Source: Rhodanobacter sp. FDAARGOS 1247 (GTDB lineage Bacteria; Pseudomonadota; Gammaproteobacteria; Xanthomonadales; Rhodanobacteraceae). From it: a DNA stretch of 64,000 nt. The stretch lies in assembly GCF_016889805.1 (NCBI RefSeq), contig NZ_CP069535.1, positions 1,488,001 through 1,552,000 on the forward strand. The letters are read 5' to 3'. This document shows, piece by piece, positions 45,086-54,384 of the stretch; within the stretch, counting starts at the first letter, position 1, and each line of letters starts with the position of its first letter. The notes beneath the pieces were generated by a model that saw only the letters and a list, made by a program, of their open reading frames with translations, was not told where the DNA came from and made no database searches. The position numbers and the translations under genes are program-made.

Positions 45086-45810
45086 GTTTCGACATCATCC
45101 CCGCCATCGACCTGCGCGGTGGCCAGGTGGTGCGCCTGAAGCAGGGCGACTACGCGCAGCAGACGACTTACGCGGCCGATCCGCGCGAGCTGGCAAAGCG
45201 CTACGCGCAGGCCGGCGCAGCATGGCTGCACCTGGTCGACCTGGACGGCGCGCGCTCGGGCCGGCTCGACAATCTCGCGGTGATCTCGTCGATCGCTGCC
45301 GACGGCATGGCGATCCAGGCCGGCGGCGGCGTGCGCGAGGAGGCCGATCTGCAGCGACTGTTCGATGCCGGCGTGCAGCGCGTGGTGCTGGGCAGCGTGG
45401 CGATCCGCGATCCCGAACGCGTCGCCGGATGGCTGGCCAAGTACGGCGCGGAACGCCTGACCCTCGCGCTGGACACGCGCCATGTCGACGGACGCTGGGC
45501 GCTGCCCAGCGCGGGCTGGACCGAAGTCGAGGCGCGCACGCTGGACGAACTGGCGCCGTGGTATGCCGCCCGCGGTGCGCGCCACCTGCTGTGCACCGAC
45601 ATCGACCGCGACGGCATGCTGGCCGGCTTCAACCTCGATCTCTATCGCCATCTTGCCGAGGCCGTTCCGTCGCTGGCGGTGCAGGCTTCCGGCGGCGTGC
45701 GTTCGCTGGACGACATCCGCGCGGCGCGCGAAGCTGGTGCGTGCGGCGTGATTCTCGGCCGCGCGCTGCTGGAAGGACGCTTCACGGTCGAGGAAGCACT
45801 CGCATGCTGA
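45082..45810 (+). CDS. hisA: ProFAR isomerase
   Basis: 242 residues, a half-barrel duplication like HisF. The N-terminal catalytic aspartate is in [15 protein letters not shown]; the second in CTDIDRDGM. The phosphate sites are GGGVR and SGGVRSLDD. It is the fifth his gene in line and overlaps hisF by 7 bp. Confidence 0.97.
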   Translation: MSFDIIPAIDLRGGQVVRLKQGDYAQQTTYAADPRELAKRYAQAGAAWLHLVDLDGARSGRLDNLAVISSIAADGMAIQAGGGVREEADLQRLFDAGVQRVVLGSVAIRDPERVAGWLAKYGAERLTLALDTRHVDGRWALPSAGWTEVEARTLDELAPWYAARGARHLLCTDIDRDGMLAGFNLDLYRHLAEAVPSLAVQASGGVRSLDDIRAAREAGACGVILGRALLEGRFTVEEALAC

Positions 45811-46574
45811 GCCGCCGCATCATCCCCTGCCTCGACGTGCGCGATGGCCAGGTGGTCAAGGGCGTGCGCTTCCGCGATCACGTGGTGATGGGCGAGATCG
45901 TCGATCTCGCGCTGCGCTATCGCGACGAGGGCGCCGACGAACTGGTGTTCTACGACATCACCGCCAGTCCCGAAGGGCGCAGCGTGGATCGCGGCTGGGT
46001 GGAGAAGGTCGCCCGCGTGATCGACATTCCGTTCTGCGTCGCCGGCGGCATCCGCTCGGTCGACGAGGCTCGCGCCGTGCTGCACGCGGGCGCCGACAAG
46101 ATCTCGGTGAATTCGCCCGCGCTGGAACGCCCCCAACTGATTGACGAACTGGCCGCGGCGTTCGGCGTGCAGTGCGTGGTGGTCGGCATCGACTCGCTGC
46201 GCGACGCCGATGGTGAATGGCGTGTGCGCCAGTACACCGGTGACCCCACGAAAACCCAGGCGCTGGCACGCCGCACGCTGGACTGGATGGTCGAGGCACA
46301 GCAGCGCGGTGCGGGCGAGATCGTGCTGAACTGCATGGGCAGCGACGGCGTGCGCGCGGGCTACGATCTCGAACAACTTTCCGTCGCTCGGGCAATCTGC
46401 CACGTGCCGCTGATCGCCTCCGGTGGCGCCGGTGCGCCGGAACATTTTCGCGATGCCTTCGTTGATGCCGACGTCGACGGCGCGCTGGCCGCCAGCGTGT
46501 TCCACTCCGGCGCCATCGCGATCCCCGCACTCAAGCACTACCTGCACGAATGTGGCGTAGTGGTGCGCCTGTGA
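45804..46574 (+). CDS. hisF: imidazole glycerol phosphate synthase, cyclase subunit
   Basis: 256 residues. The catalytic aspartates are in [14 protein letters not shown] and [36 protein letters not shown] and [11 protein letters not shown] are the phosphate- and product-binding loops. It pairs with HisH. It starts inside the end of hisA. Confidence 0.97.
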   Translation: MLSRRIIPCLDVRDGQVVKGVRFRDHVVMGEIVDLALRYRDEGADELVFYDITASPEGRSVDRGWVEKVARVIDIPFCVAGGIRSVDEARAVLHAGADKISVNSPALERPQLIDELAAAFGVQCVVVGIDSLRDADGEWRVRQYTGDPTKTQALARRTLDWMVEAQQRGAGEIVLNCMGSDGVRAGYDLEQLSVARAICHVPLIASGGAGAPEHFRDAFVDADVDGALAASVFHSGAIAIPALKHYLHECGVVVRL

Positions 46575-46581
46575 GGAAGCA

Positions 46582-47211
46582 ATGATGAGCGACAATACCG
46601 ATACCCGCCGCCTCGACTGGGCCAAGGGCGATGGCCTGTTGCCGGCAATCGTGCAGCACTGGCTCACCGGCGAAGTGCTGATGCTGGGCTACATGACGGC
46701 CGCGGCGCTGGCCGAAACGCAGCGCAGCGGCCACGTCACTTTTTACAGCCGCAGCAAGCAGCGGCTGTGGACCAAGGGCGAAAGCTCGGGTCACGTGCTC
46801 GTGCTGAAATCGCTCCGCATCGACTGCGACGCCGACACCTTGCTGATCTTGGCCGATCCGCATGGCCCCACCTGCCACACCGGCACCTCCAGCTGCTTTG
46901 GCGACCGCGCCGACGTGCGCCCGCCGCTGGGCTTTCTCGCCGAACTCGATGCACTGGTGGCGCAGCGGCACGCCGAGCGTCCCGATGGCAGCTACACCAC
47001 CAGGCTGTTCGACGGTGGCATTCGCCGCATCGCGCAGAAGGTGGGTGAGGAGGGTGTCGAGACGGCGCTGGCGGCCGTGGCGCAGGGAGATGACGAGTTG
47101 CTGGGCGAAGCGGCGGACCTGCTGTTTCACCTCATCGTGGCGTTGCGGGCACGGGGGTTGTCATTGGCGGATGCAGTGAACGTGCTGGCTGACCGGCACC
47201 GTGACGGGTAG
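46582..47211 (+). CDS. hisIE: bifunctional phosphoribosyl-AMP cyclohydrolase / phosphoribosyl-ATP pyrophosphatase
   Basis: 209 residues. The HisI part (about 1-115) has VLMLGYMTAAALAET, SRSKQRLWTKGESSGH, the metal site DCDADT and PTCHTGTSSCF. The HisE part (about 120-209) has SYTTRLFDGGIRRIAQKVGEEG and AADLLFHLIVALRARG. It does steps two and three of the pathway. It starts 7 bp after hisF (ATG or the next ATG) and ends the operon. Confidence 0.97.
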   Translation: MMSDNTDTRRLDWAKGDGLLPAIVQHWLTGEVLMLGYMTAAALAETQRSGHVTFYSRSKQRLWTKGESSGHVLVLKSLRIDCDADTLLILADPHGPTCHTGTSSCFGDRADVRPPLGFLAELDALVAQRHAERPDGSYTTRLFDGGIRRIAQKVGEEGVETALAAVAQGDDELLGEAADLLFHLIVALRARGLSLADAVNVLADRHRDG

Positions 47212-47241
47212 GGATGCGGACGCATCGTCGTGTTGCCGTTC

Positions 47242-48093
47242 TCAATCGGCCAACCGCGCAACCACCAGGTCCAGCAGCGCCCTCAGCCGCGCCAGCCGGC
47301 GCATGTCGCGGTGATAGCCGATCCAGGTTTCGCGCGCCGGTGGCTCTTCGCCCAGGTCGATGCGCCGCAAACTGTCGAGCGCATCGCCCAATGGACGCGG
47401 CAGGACCGCAACGCCCGAACCCTGCATGCACATCCTTGCCTGCACGGCGCGCGCGTTGCTGCGAAACGCCACGCGGGCATTCGGGAGCACGCGCTGCAAC
47501 CAGGCGACGTCGGGCATGTTGCCGAAGGCGCTGTCCATGGTGATCAGCCCGGCACCTTCACCATCGCCGGCGCGGGGCGGGGGATAATCGGCAGCCATGT
47601 ACACGCCGTACGGCATGTGCAGCAGCTTGCGCGAGACGATGTCGGGTTCGTCGAAGGGCCTGATGCGGAACGCCAGGTCGGCTTCGCGGCGTGACAGGCT
47701 GAGGAAACGCGTGTCGGTCAGCAGTTCGACGGTGACGTGCGGATAGGCCCGAGCGAATTCCGCGATGACCGGTGTCAGCACGTGTTCGGCGAACCAGTCC
47801 GAGGCGGTGATCCGCAGCAGGCCGTCGAGCTGCCGTTCCTGGCCGGCCAGCTGGCGCTGGAACGCGAGTGCTTCGTCCTCGATGCGTTCGGCGTGGTTGA
47901 GTACCGCCGCTCCCTCGTCGGTGAGCACGAAACCCTCCGAGGTGCGCTGGAACAGCTTGTGCCCCACGGCGTTTTCCAGCGCCTGCAACCGGCGGCCCAT
48001 GGTGGGCTGGGTTTGTCCCAGCTTGCGCGCGGCGGCACCGAGCGTGCCCTCGCGTGCGATGGCCAGGAAGACACGCAGATCGCTCCATTCCAT
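47242..48093 (-). CDS. LysR-family regulator divergent from a quinone oxidoreductase
   Basis: 283 residues from ATG 48093 behind GAGGTG; longer readings enter the divergent promoter. Helix-turn-helix: MEWSDLRVFLAIAREGTLGAAARKLGQTQPTMGRRLQALE. The effector domain lies at about 90-283. It is divergent from the alcohol-dehydrogenase-like gene at 48224, with a LysR-type palindrome between them, so it probably controls that gene. It is convergent with the his operon. Confidence 0.9.
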   Translation of the reverse strand: MEWSDLRVFLAIAREGTLGAAARKLGQTQPTMGRRLQALENAVGHKLFQRTSEGFVLTDEGAAVLNHAERIEDEALAFQRQLAGQERQLDGLLRITASDWFAEHVLTPVIAEFARAYPHVTVELLTDTRFLSLSRREADLAFRIRPFDEPDIVSRKLLHMPYGVYMAADYPPPRAGDGEGAGLITMDSAFGNMPDVAWLQRVLPNARVAFRSNARAVQARMCMQGSGVAVLPRPLGDALDSLRRIDLGEEPPARETWIGYHRDMRRLARLRALLDLVVARLAD

Positions 48094-48126
48094 CGCGGCA
48101 CCTCGTTGGAAAGCCAGGTCGGCAGC

Positions 48127-48142
48127 CATGCAATTATGCATG
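48127..48142. promoter_or_regulatory. CATGCA-ATTA-TGCATG palindrome, LysR operator candidate
   Basis: A perfect 6-4-6 palindrome in an AT-rich gap between the divergent LysR and oxidoreductase genes. It contains a T-N11-A frame usual for LysR sites. Confidence 0.55.
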
Positions 48143-48223
48143 AATAAAATGCAAAATATTGGATTTTCAAACGAAATTGACGGGCGTAGCGTGGAGACCA
48201 CTTCCTCCCACGCCGAGTACGCC

Positions 48224-49225
48224 ATGACTATCGCTTCCTCCATGCAAGCCGCCGTTCTTGAAAACCACGGCGCCCCATTCCGCCTGACCAGCATCGCCCG
48301 CCCCGTGCCGCAGGCGGGCCAGGTGCTGGTGTGCATCATGGCCAGTGGCGTCAATCCGCTGGACCTGAAGATCCGCAGCGGTGCCGCCGAACACGCCCGT
48401 CATCCGCTGCCGGCGATCCTGGGCATCGACATGGCCGGCGTCGTCGTCGCGCTGGGTGCGGGCGTCACCGGCTTTCGGGTGGGTGACGAGGTCTATGGCA
48501 TGACGGGTGGTGTCGGTGGCGTGCAGGGTTCGCTGGCCGAATATGCCGCCGTGGATGCCAGCCTGCTGGCGCTCAAGCCCGCGCACTTCAGCATGCGCGA
48601 GGCGGCCTCGCTGCCGCTGGTCTTCATCACCGCGTGGGAAGGTCTGGTGGATCGTGCCCACGTAGGCGCCGGCCAGACCGTGCTGGTGCAAGGCGGCGCG
48701 GGCGGCGTGGGCAGCATGGCGATCCAGATTGCCCGTGCTTTCGGCGCGACCGTTTTCGCCACGGACACCGCGGCGCGCGGCAGCATCAGCCAGCAACTGG
48801 GCGCGACACCGATCGACCACGAGCAGATGCCGGTCGAAGAACAGATAGCCGTCCATACGGCCGGTCGCGGTTTCGACGTGGTGTATGACACCGCCGGCGG
48901 CGCGAGCCTGGATGCGTCGTTCAGGGCCGTGGCGCGTTTCGGTCACGTGGTCAGCTCGCTGGGTTGGGGTACGCACGCGCTGGCGCCCCTCTCGTTCCGG
49001 GCCGCCACCTATTCCGGCGTGTTCACCTTGCTGCCCCTGCTGACCGGCGAAGGCAAGCCGCATCACGGCGAGATCCTGCGCGAAGCCACGCGCCTGGCCG
49101 AGGCAGGGATGATCAGGCCGCTGCTGGACGCGCGCCAGTTCGAGCTGGCCACGGTCGGTGAAGCCCATGCCTTGATCGAGCAGCGACAGGCGCGCGGCAA
49201 GGTGGTGGTCAGCATCCAGGGATGA
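48224..49225 (+). CDS. zinc-free alcohol dehydrogenase / quinone oxidoreductase (MDR family)
   Basis: 333 residues. The GroES-like N-terminal domain (about 5-125) has SGVNPLDLKIRSG and VGDEVYGMTGG; the Rossmann domain has the nucleotide loop VLVQGGAGGVGSMAIQIAR (about 150-170). The zinc cysteines of true alcohol dehydrogenases are missing, which places it in the QOR/zeta-crystallin group. It probably reduces quinones or enones with NADPH. It is under the divergent LysR regulator by position. Confidence 0.9.
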   Translation: MTIASSMQAAVLENHGAPFRLTSIARPVPQAGQVLVCIMASGVNPLDLKIRSGAAEHARHPLPAILGIDMAGVVVALGAGVTGFRVGDEVYGMTGGVGGVQGSLAEYAAVDASLLALKPAHFSMREAASLPLVFITAWEGLVDRAHVGAGQTVLVQGGAGGVGSMAIQIARAFGATVFATDTAARGSISQQLGATPIDHEQMPVEEQIAVHTAGRGFDVVYDTAGGASLDASFRAVARFGHVVSSLGWGTHALAPLSFRAATYSGVFTLLPLLTGEGKPHHGEILREATRLAEAGMIRPLLDARQFELATVGEAHALIEQRQARGKVVVSIQG

Positions 49226-49349
49226 AGCATCGCGGCGGATGGCCTGGCCGGAACGCCTGACTATCCGTCGCGCCGGTGCTTGTCAGTTGTTTCGATGAGA
49301 TCGTGAAGCGCAGATGTCGTCGATGCGGGGCTGGCGCACCCCGCGATCG

Positions 49350-50114
49350 TCAGAGAAACATGCCGCCCGAAGCCTCCACGCGCTGCGCGTTGATCCAGCC
49401 GCTGCCCGGGGCGAGCAGTGCCGCCACGGCACCGCCGATGTCGTCGGGCAAGCCGGCGCGGCCCAGCGCCGTGTTGCCGGCGATCAAGGTGTTGAGTGCC
49501 GCATTGTCACGCACCGCGCCGCCGCCGAAATCGGTTTCGATCGCACCCGGGGCCAGCGTATTGACCCGGATGCCGCGTGCGCCCAGTTCCTTGGCCAGGT
49601 AACGGGTGAGCACCTCCACGCCGCCTTTCATGCTGGCGTAGGCCGCGTAGCCGGGCAGCGCGAAGCGGGTCAGGCCGGAGGAGACGTTGATGATGCGGCC
49701 GCCATCGGCGATCAGCGGCAGCAAGGCCTGGGTCAGGAAGAAGGGGCCCTTCAGATGGACGGCCATCATCGTGTCGAACTGCTCCGGCGTGGTGTCGGCG
49801 ATGGGGGCGACCAGGCCCATGCCGGCGTTGTTGAGCAGGAAGTCGAAGTGCTCGCGTTGCCAGTGATCGGCGAGGACCTTGCGTACCGCGCCGGCGAACC
49901 CGGGAAACCCGCTCGCGTCCGACACATCCAGCTGCAGGCTTGCCGCGCGGCGACCGAGCGCCTCGATCTCGGCCACGACCGAGCGCGCGTCGTCGATGCC
50001 GCTGCGGAAGGTAATGATCACGTCCGTGCCCTGGCGGGCCAGGGCGATGGCGGCGTTGCGACCGAGGCCGCGGCTGCCGCCGGTGATCAGGGCGATGGGA
50101 GTCGGGATAGTCAT
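49350..50114 (-). CDS. short-chain dehydrogenase/reductase
   Basis: 254 residues. The cofactor loop is LITGGSRGLGRNAAIALARQG; NNAG is in LLNNAGMGL. The catalytic serine is in INVSSGLTRF and the Tyr/Lys pair in YAAYASMKGG. The C-terminal GRAGLPDDIGGAVAALLAP is a common SDR end. The arginine after the first strand (TFRSG) favours NADP. The substrate is unknown. It is divergent from a second LysR gene. Confidence 0.93.
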   Translation of the reverse strand: MTIPTPIALITGGSRGLGRNAAIALARQGTDVIITFRSGIDDARSVVAEIEALGRRAASLQLDVSDASGFPGFAGAVRKVLADHWQREHFDFLLNNAGMGLVAPIADTTPEQFDTMMAVHLKGPFFLTQALLPLIADGGRIINVSSGLTRFALPGYAAYASMKGGVEVLTRYLAKELGARGIRVNTLAPGAIETDFGGGAVRDNAALNTLIAGNTALGRAGLPDDIGGAVAALLAPGSGWINAQRVEASGGMFL

Positions 50115-50220
50115 GGCAGGTCCTTGGTGTTGGCCGGAACGGTCCGGCGTGGTTGGTTGGGTGCCAGACTATTGGTAGTCATGTTCGCAATAAATAACCA
50201 GTATATGATTTGAATGTTCA

Positions 50221-50230
50221 TATCCGGATA
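50221..50230. promoter_or_regulatory. TATCCGGATA palindrome between the SDR and LysR genes
   Basis: A perfect 10-bp palindrome directly before the LysR ribosome site, in an AT-rich region (50161-50233) that must hold both divergent promoters. Confidence 0.4.
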
Positions 50231-50233
50231 ACA

Positions 50234-51145
50234 ATGCGCATGCACGACATCGAGGCCATGAAAATCTTCGTCCGCGTGGCCGAGCGCGGCAGCTTCACCC
50301 AGGCTGCTGCCGACCTGGGTTTGCCCAAGGCCAGCGCATCGAATGCCGTACAGCGGCTGGAGTCGCTGCTGGGAACGCGCCTGCTGCATCGAACCACGCG
50401 CCGGGTCGAGCCGAGCCAGGACGGCCTGGCATTCCTGGAGCGCTGCCGCGACGCGCTGGACGCGTTCGATGAACTGCAGTCGATGTTCCGCGACGACGAC
50501 CGCCAGCTGCGTGGGCGGCTGCGCGTGGACATGCCGACCACCGCGGCCCGCGCCTTCGTGCTGCCGCGCCTGCCGGAGTTTCTGGCCGCGCATCCCGGCA
50601 TCGAGCTGGAGCTGAGCTGCGCGGACCGACGCGTCGACCTGGTTCGCGAAGGTTTCGATTGCGTGCTGCGGGTAGGCGTTCTGGAGGATGTCGACAACCT
50701 GGTGGCGCGGCCGCTGGGCAGTTACGACATCGGCACATTCGCCAGTCCCGCCTACCTGGCGGCGCATGGCGAGCCGCGCACTCCGGCCGAGCTGGACGGC
50801 CATCGGATGGTGCATTACGCGCAGAACTTCGGCGGCACTCCCGACGGCTTCGAGTACGTCGACGAAGCGGGTTTGCACGTGCTGCCGCTTGCCGGTGCAG
50901 TCACCGTCAACAACACCGACAGCTACCAGGCCGCGTGCGTGGCCGGCTTGGGCCTGATCCAGGCGCCGGTGGCGGGCATGCGGCATCTGGTCGATGCCGG
51001 GCTGGTGAAGGAATTACTGGTGGACCATCGCGCCGAACCGATGCCGGTGAGTTTGCTGTATGCCAGTCGCCGGCACTTGCCACGGCGCGTGCGCGTGTTC
51101 ATGGATTGGCTGGCCGAATGCGGGGAGTGGAACGCGGGATCGTGA
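50234..51145 (+). CDS. LysR-family regulator divergent from the SDR gene
   Basis: 303 residues from ATG 50234 (MRMHDIEAMKIF); GGA stands 6 nt upstream, and ATG 50240 is possible. Helix-turn-helix in MKIFVRVAERGSFTQAAADLGLPKASASNAVQRLESLLGTRLL. The effector domain follows. The SRVD and TARRVEP style is that of the AaeR/DmlR group. It probably acts on the divergent SDR gene. Confidence 0.92.
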   Translation: MRMHDIEAMKIFVRVAERGSFTQAAADLGLPKASASNAVQRLESLLGTRLLHRTTRRVEPSQDGLAFLERCRDALDAFDELQSMFRDDDRQLRGRLRVDMPTTAARAFVLPRLPEFLAAHPGIELELSCADRRVDLVREGFDCVLRVGVLEDVDNLVARPLGSYDIGTFASPAYLAAHGEPRTPAELDGHRMVHYAQNFGGTPDGFEYVDEAGLHVLPLAGAVTVNNTDSYQAACVAGLGLIQAPVAGMRHLVDAGLVKELLVDHRAEPMPVSLLYASRRHLPRRVRVFMDWLAECGEWNAGS

Positions 51146-51171
51146 GCCAGGGCGCGGGTGAGTTCCAGTCC

Positions 51172-52065
51172 TCACGGGAATGCGCAGTGGACGCCGCGGG
51201 CTGATGCGATGCTTTCGCCGGGCTTGAGCTTGGCGAGCCAGGCGTCGTGCATGCCCTTGCTCCACCATTGCCAGTGATCGTCCACGTAGCGCGCGCCGCT
51301 GGCGGAAACGGCGATGTGCAAATGGTGGGTCCGGCCGTCGAAGGTGAGTGTCGCGGTATCGGTGTCGGGATAGACGGCTTGCACGGTGCGTCCGTCATCG
51401 CAGGCATAAGCCATCGGCTTGGCCGTAGTGGACACGGGCGCCGCGACGGGCGTGAACGGGCTCAACGCGTAAGTGGACGGTTGGCCACCGGCGCCGCACA
51501 GGCGGCCGGTGAACGCGGTGGAAATCCGCTGCTGGTCGAGCGCGAGCGTGAGCCGCGCCGGTGCTTCGCAATGGCCGTTGTCGTAGACGTCGCCCGACAC
51601 CCAGCGCATGTCGCTGGTGACGACCGCGCCCGGCGCGAGCGCGATCGGGGAATGCGAGGCGGCATCCGGCCCGGTCGGAGTTTGCGCCACGATGTTCAGC
51701 GTCTGCCCGCCTGAATCCGCGAAGCTCGGTAGCGGGCGCGCAGGGATCGTGCAGGCGGCCGCGCCGGTATTGCGCAGGACCAGCATCGTGCCCGAATGCG
51801 ACATGCCGTTGAAACGCCCGCCAGCGGAATCGAGGGTGAGGGCGAGTTGCGAGGGCGCACAGGCAATGATCCGCGCATTGGCCGCCCCTGGCGGGGCCGC
51901 GTCGGCCCGGGTGGCGTCGGTCTGCGGCGGCTGCGAAGTACAGGCCATCAGCGTCAGCGCCAGGGCGGCGATCGGGAACGTACGCAACATCGCCCAGGCC
52001 GGAGCGGCTCCCGGCAGACGACGGCCTGCCGCGGCAGGAATCCTGTTTGCAGTGGGTCTTTTCAT
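51172..52065 (-). CDS. lipoprotein with DUF4232 and MliC domains
   Basis: 297 residues from ATG 52065 (AGGGAA upstream); ATG 51990 would give a tidier signal peptide. The lipobox LTLMAC has its cysteine near residue 42 of the long form. A DUF4232 domain (about 65-205, CAPSQLALTLDSAGGRFNGMSH) is followed by a MliC-type lysozyme-inhibitor domain (about 215-297: MAYACDDGRTVQAVYPD, ATLTFDGRTHHLHI, HCAFP). MliC proteins protect peptidoglycan from c-type lysozyme. Combined with DUF4232 this is an unusual architecture. Confidence 0.85.
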   Translation of the reverse strand: MKRPTANRIPAAAGRRLPGAAPAWAMLRTFPIAALALTLMACTSQPPQTDATRADAAPPGAANARIIACAPSQLALTLDSAGGRFNGMSHSGTMLVLRNTGAAACTIPARPLPSFADSGGQTLNIVAQTPTGPDAASHSPIALAPGAVVTSDMRWVSGDVYDNGHCEAPARLTLALDQQRISTAFTGRLCGAGGQPSTYALSPFTPVAAPVSTTAKPMAYACDDGRTVQAVYPDTDTATLTFDGRTHHLHIAVSASGARYVDDHWQWWSKGMHDAWLAKLKPGESIASARGVHCAFP

Positions 52066-52233
52066 TGCCGGGTTCCCTGGAAGACGGTCGACGACGTTAA
52101 CACCCGGATCGCGAAGCTCTTGTCAGAGCCTGGCGATCACCGCGTTACTTCCGGCACTCAAAGGACGATCTCGCAGCATCGACACTGCCGGGAGGACGCC
52201 GCAAGGCGGGGTGATGGATCGCGGGGGTTTCAC

Positions 52234-52938
52234 ATGACGGACGAAAACCGGCTGGCCCGCTGTGCGGGGCTGGTCTATCTGGTGGTGGTCGTGACCGGCT
52301 TCTTCAGCCTGGGCTATGTGCCGGGCAGGCTTGCTGCGCCAGGCGATCCGCCGGCCATGCTGGCCAATATCGTGGCGCACGAAACCTTGTTCCGCGCGGG
52401 CATCGTCTCCTTCATGATCGAACAGGTGGCCTTCCTGCTGCTGCCGCTGTTGCTGTTTCGCCTGCTTCATCGCGTTCACCAGCGCGCGGCCGTCGCGATG
52501 GTCGCGCTGGCGATCACGGCCGTGCCGATCGCCCTGATCGGGGTGATGCATCGACTCGATGCACTGTGGCTGTTGACCGATGGCCATGGCTTGCCGATGG
52601 AGACGATGACGCCGCTGGCATTGCTTGCCCTGAAGTCGTATGGCCACGCCATTTTCGTGGCCAGCCTGTTCTGGGGGCTGTGGCTGTTGCCGTTCGGCTA
52701 TCTCGTGTTCACCAGCGGCATGCTGCCACGCCTGGCTGGCTTGCTGCTGATGCTGGGCGGTATCGGCTACCTGGTGGACGTGTTTGCCGACTTGTTGCTG
52801 CCGGGATATGCAGACACGGCGTTTTCCAACTACGTCCACCTGCCGGCAGCCCTGGGCGAGATCGGCACCTGCCTGTGGCTGCTGCTGATGGGCGTGCGGG
52901 CAGGTGATGCACAAGCTCAACCGAGGAGTGCGACATGA
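52234..52938 (+). CDS. DUF4386 family membrane protein
   Basis: 234 residues with six or seven predicted helices; the start RLARCAGLVYLVVVVTGFFSLGYVPGRL and the later HAIFVASLFWGLWLLPFGYLVF are family features. Function unknown. The start is behind GGGGG. The stop overlaps the next gene by 4 bp, so both are made together. Confidence 0.88.
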   Translation: MTDENRLARCAGLVYLVVVVTGFFSLGYVPGRLAAPGDPPAMLANIVAHETLFRAGIVSFMIEQVAFLLLPLLLFRLLHRVHQRAAVAMVALAITAVPIALIGVMHRLDALWLLTDGHGLPMETMTPLALLALKSYGHAIFVASLFWGLWLLPFGYLVFTSGMLPRLAGLLLMLGGIGYLVDVFADLLLPGYADTAFSNYVHLPAALGEIGTCLWLLLMGVRAGDAQAQPRSAT

Positions 52939-53342
52939 GCGCCACATCCCTGGTCGACATCAAGTTGCACGTGCGCTTCAAGCTGTCGGCGCTGTGGACG
53001 GCGCTGATGTTCTGCTACATCTACGGCGACTACTTCGGCCTCTACGTGCCGGGCAAGTTGCAGGGCATGCTGGGCGGAAAAGGGCCGGTCGGTCCGGTGA
53101 GCGAGGCGACCCTGGTCGGCACCGCCCTGCTGCTGGCCGTGCCGGGGCTGATGGTGTTCCTGTCGCTGCTGCTGCTGCCCCGGCTGTGCCGCTGGCTGAA
53201 CATCGGGCTGGGCCTGTTCTATACCGCGATCATGCTGCTGACGATGCCGGGCGCGTGGTGGTTCTACATCGTGCTGGGCGTGATCGAGGTGGCGTTGTCG
53301 CTGCTGATCGCTGCCATGGCGTGGCGCTGGCCGCGGAGCTGA
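52935..53342 (+). CDS. DUF6326-like small membrane protein
   Basis: 135 residues with four helices. The motif KLSALWTALMFCYIYGDYFGLYVPGKL is the family mark. The function is unknown. It overlaps the DUF4386 gene (ATGA) and ends 9 bp before the convergent C13 peptidase gene, with no obvious terminator between. Confidence 0.82.
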   Translation: MSATSLVDIKLHVRFKLSALWTALMFCYIYGDYFGLYVPGKLQGMLGGKGPVGPVSEATLVGTALLLAVPGLMVFLSLLLLPRLCRWLNIGLGLFYTAIMLLTMPGAWWFYIVLGVIEVALSLLIAAMAWRWPRS

Positions 53343-53351
53343 CGCGGCGGG

Positions 53352-54365
53352 CTAGGGCGTCGGGCGGCTGCCGGCCGCCGTCGGTGCCGCGGGTTCGAAC
53401 GGTACCGCCGGCCCGGGCGTGATGCCCTTGCGCCACCGCGCCAGCTGGTCGCGGATGCCGCTGCCGATATCGATCTGCGGTTCGGATGGGGTGAGGTTGT
53501 CCTGTTTTTCCCACGCGGCGATATCGTTGCGGGCCCGGGTGAATGCATCGGCGAAGTTGTCGCTGTGGTTCAGCGCATCGACCAGCCAGGCCTTGCCGAA
53601 ATAGGTGATGTCCGAATCGCTGCCGCAGCCGAACGAGCTGCGATCGCTGCGCGCGGCGGTGAGCACCATCGTGCCGGGGCCGCGCAGTGGCGGCAGGAAG
53701 CCGCCGGAATAGCAGGCGTTGATCACCACGACCTTCCATTTGAACGGATGCAGGGCGAGGATGCCGGCGAGGTCGGTGGCGCCGATCGGGTCCAGCGGCA
53801 GCGGGTCCATGTCGATCAGCAACTCATGATCCTCGCTGCCGTGGCTGGTCACGTAGAGCAGCAGGATGTCGTCGGGCTGCATCGCCTTGCCCAGTCCGTC
53901 GAGCGCCATTTCCAGATTGCTCCAGCTGGCCAGCGGACGGGTGGACAAGGTGGCCGGGTTGTTCTCCAGCACCAGGCTGTGCGTGGCGGGGCCGAAGCGC
54001 CGGGTGAACAGCCGGGCGGCGTATTCGGCTTCGTTGCGGAACACGTCCTCGCCGCCGTCGCCGGCGAAGGTCAGCAGGTACAGGTTCGGCCTGCCGGGCG
54101 TGCGCGGGCCGAGTTCGGCCAGCGCCTGGCGCATCATCCGTGGTTGCGCGTAGAGCACCTGCTCCGGTGTCGGCGCCTGGTCGGGCCAGCGCTCGCCATC
54201 GTCGACCGTCATGTCCGGGTCCGCCATGTCCTGCGGCAGGATGGCCGAAGTGGCGGCTGCGGGAGTGGCGGCTGCATGCGGCGAGACGGCGGGCCGGCCT
54301 GACCACCACGCGTTCAGCAGCACGCCGGCGGCGAGTGCGAGCAGAATGGTCAGGGCGTTGCGCAT
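53352..54365 (-). CDS. C13-family (legumain-like) cysteine peptidase, membrane-anchored
   Basis: 337 residues. A short N-terminal membrane anchor (ALTILLALAAGVLLNAWW) is followed by a low-complexity linker and the caspase-fold peptidase (about 70-290). The catalytic histidine is in LLYVTSHGSED and the cysteine in VVINACYSGGF, the C13 dyad. NLYLLTFAGDGGEDVF is the first strand. The peptidase probably faces the periplasm. Substrates are unknown. It lies 19 bp after mtnC and may share its transcript. Confidence 0.88.
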   Translation of the reverse strand: MRNALTILLALAAGVLLNAWWSGRPAVSPHAAATPAAATSAILPQDMADPDMTVDDGERWPDQAPTPEQVLYAQPRMMRQALAELGPRTPGRPNLYLLTFAGDGGEDVFRNEAEYAARLFTRRFGPATHSLVLENNPATLSTRPLASWSNLEMALDGLGKAMQPDDILLLYVTSHGSEDHELLIDMDPLPLDPIGATDLAGILALHPFKWKVVVINACYSGGFLPPLRGPGTMVLTAARSDRSSFGCGSDSDITYFGKAWLVDALNHSDNFADAFTRARNDIAAWEKQDNLTPSEPQIDIGSGIRDQLARWRKGITPGPAVPFEPAAPTAAGSRPTP

Positions 54366-54384
54366 GGCGGACGTGCGTGCCCGG

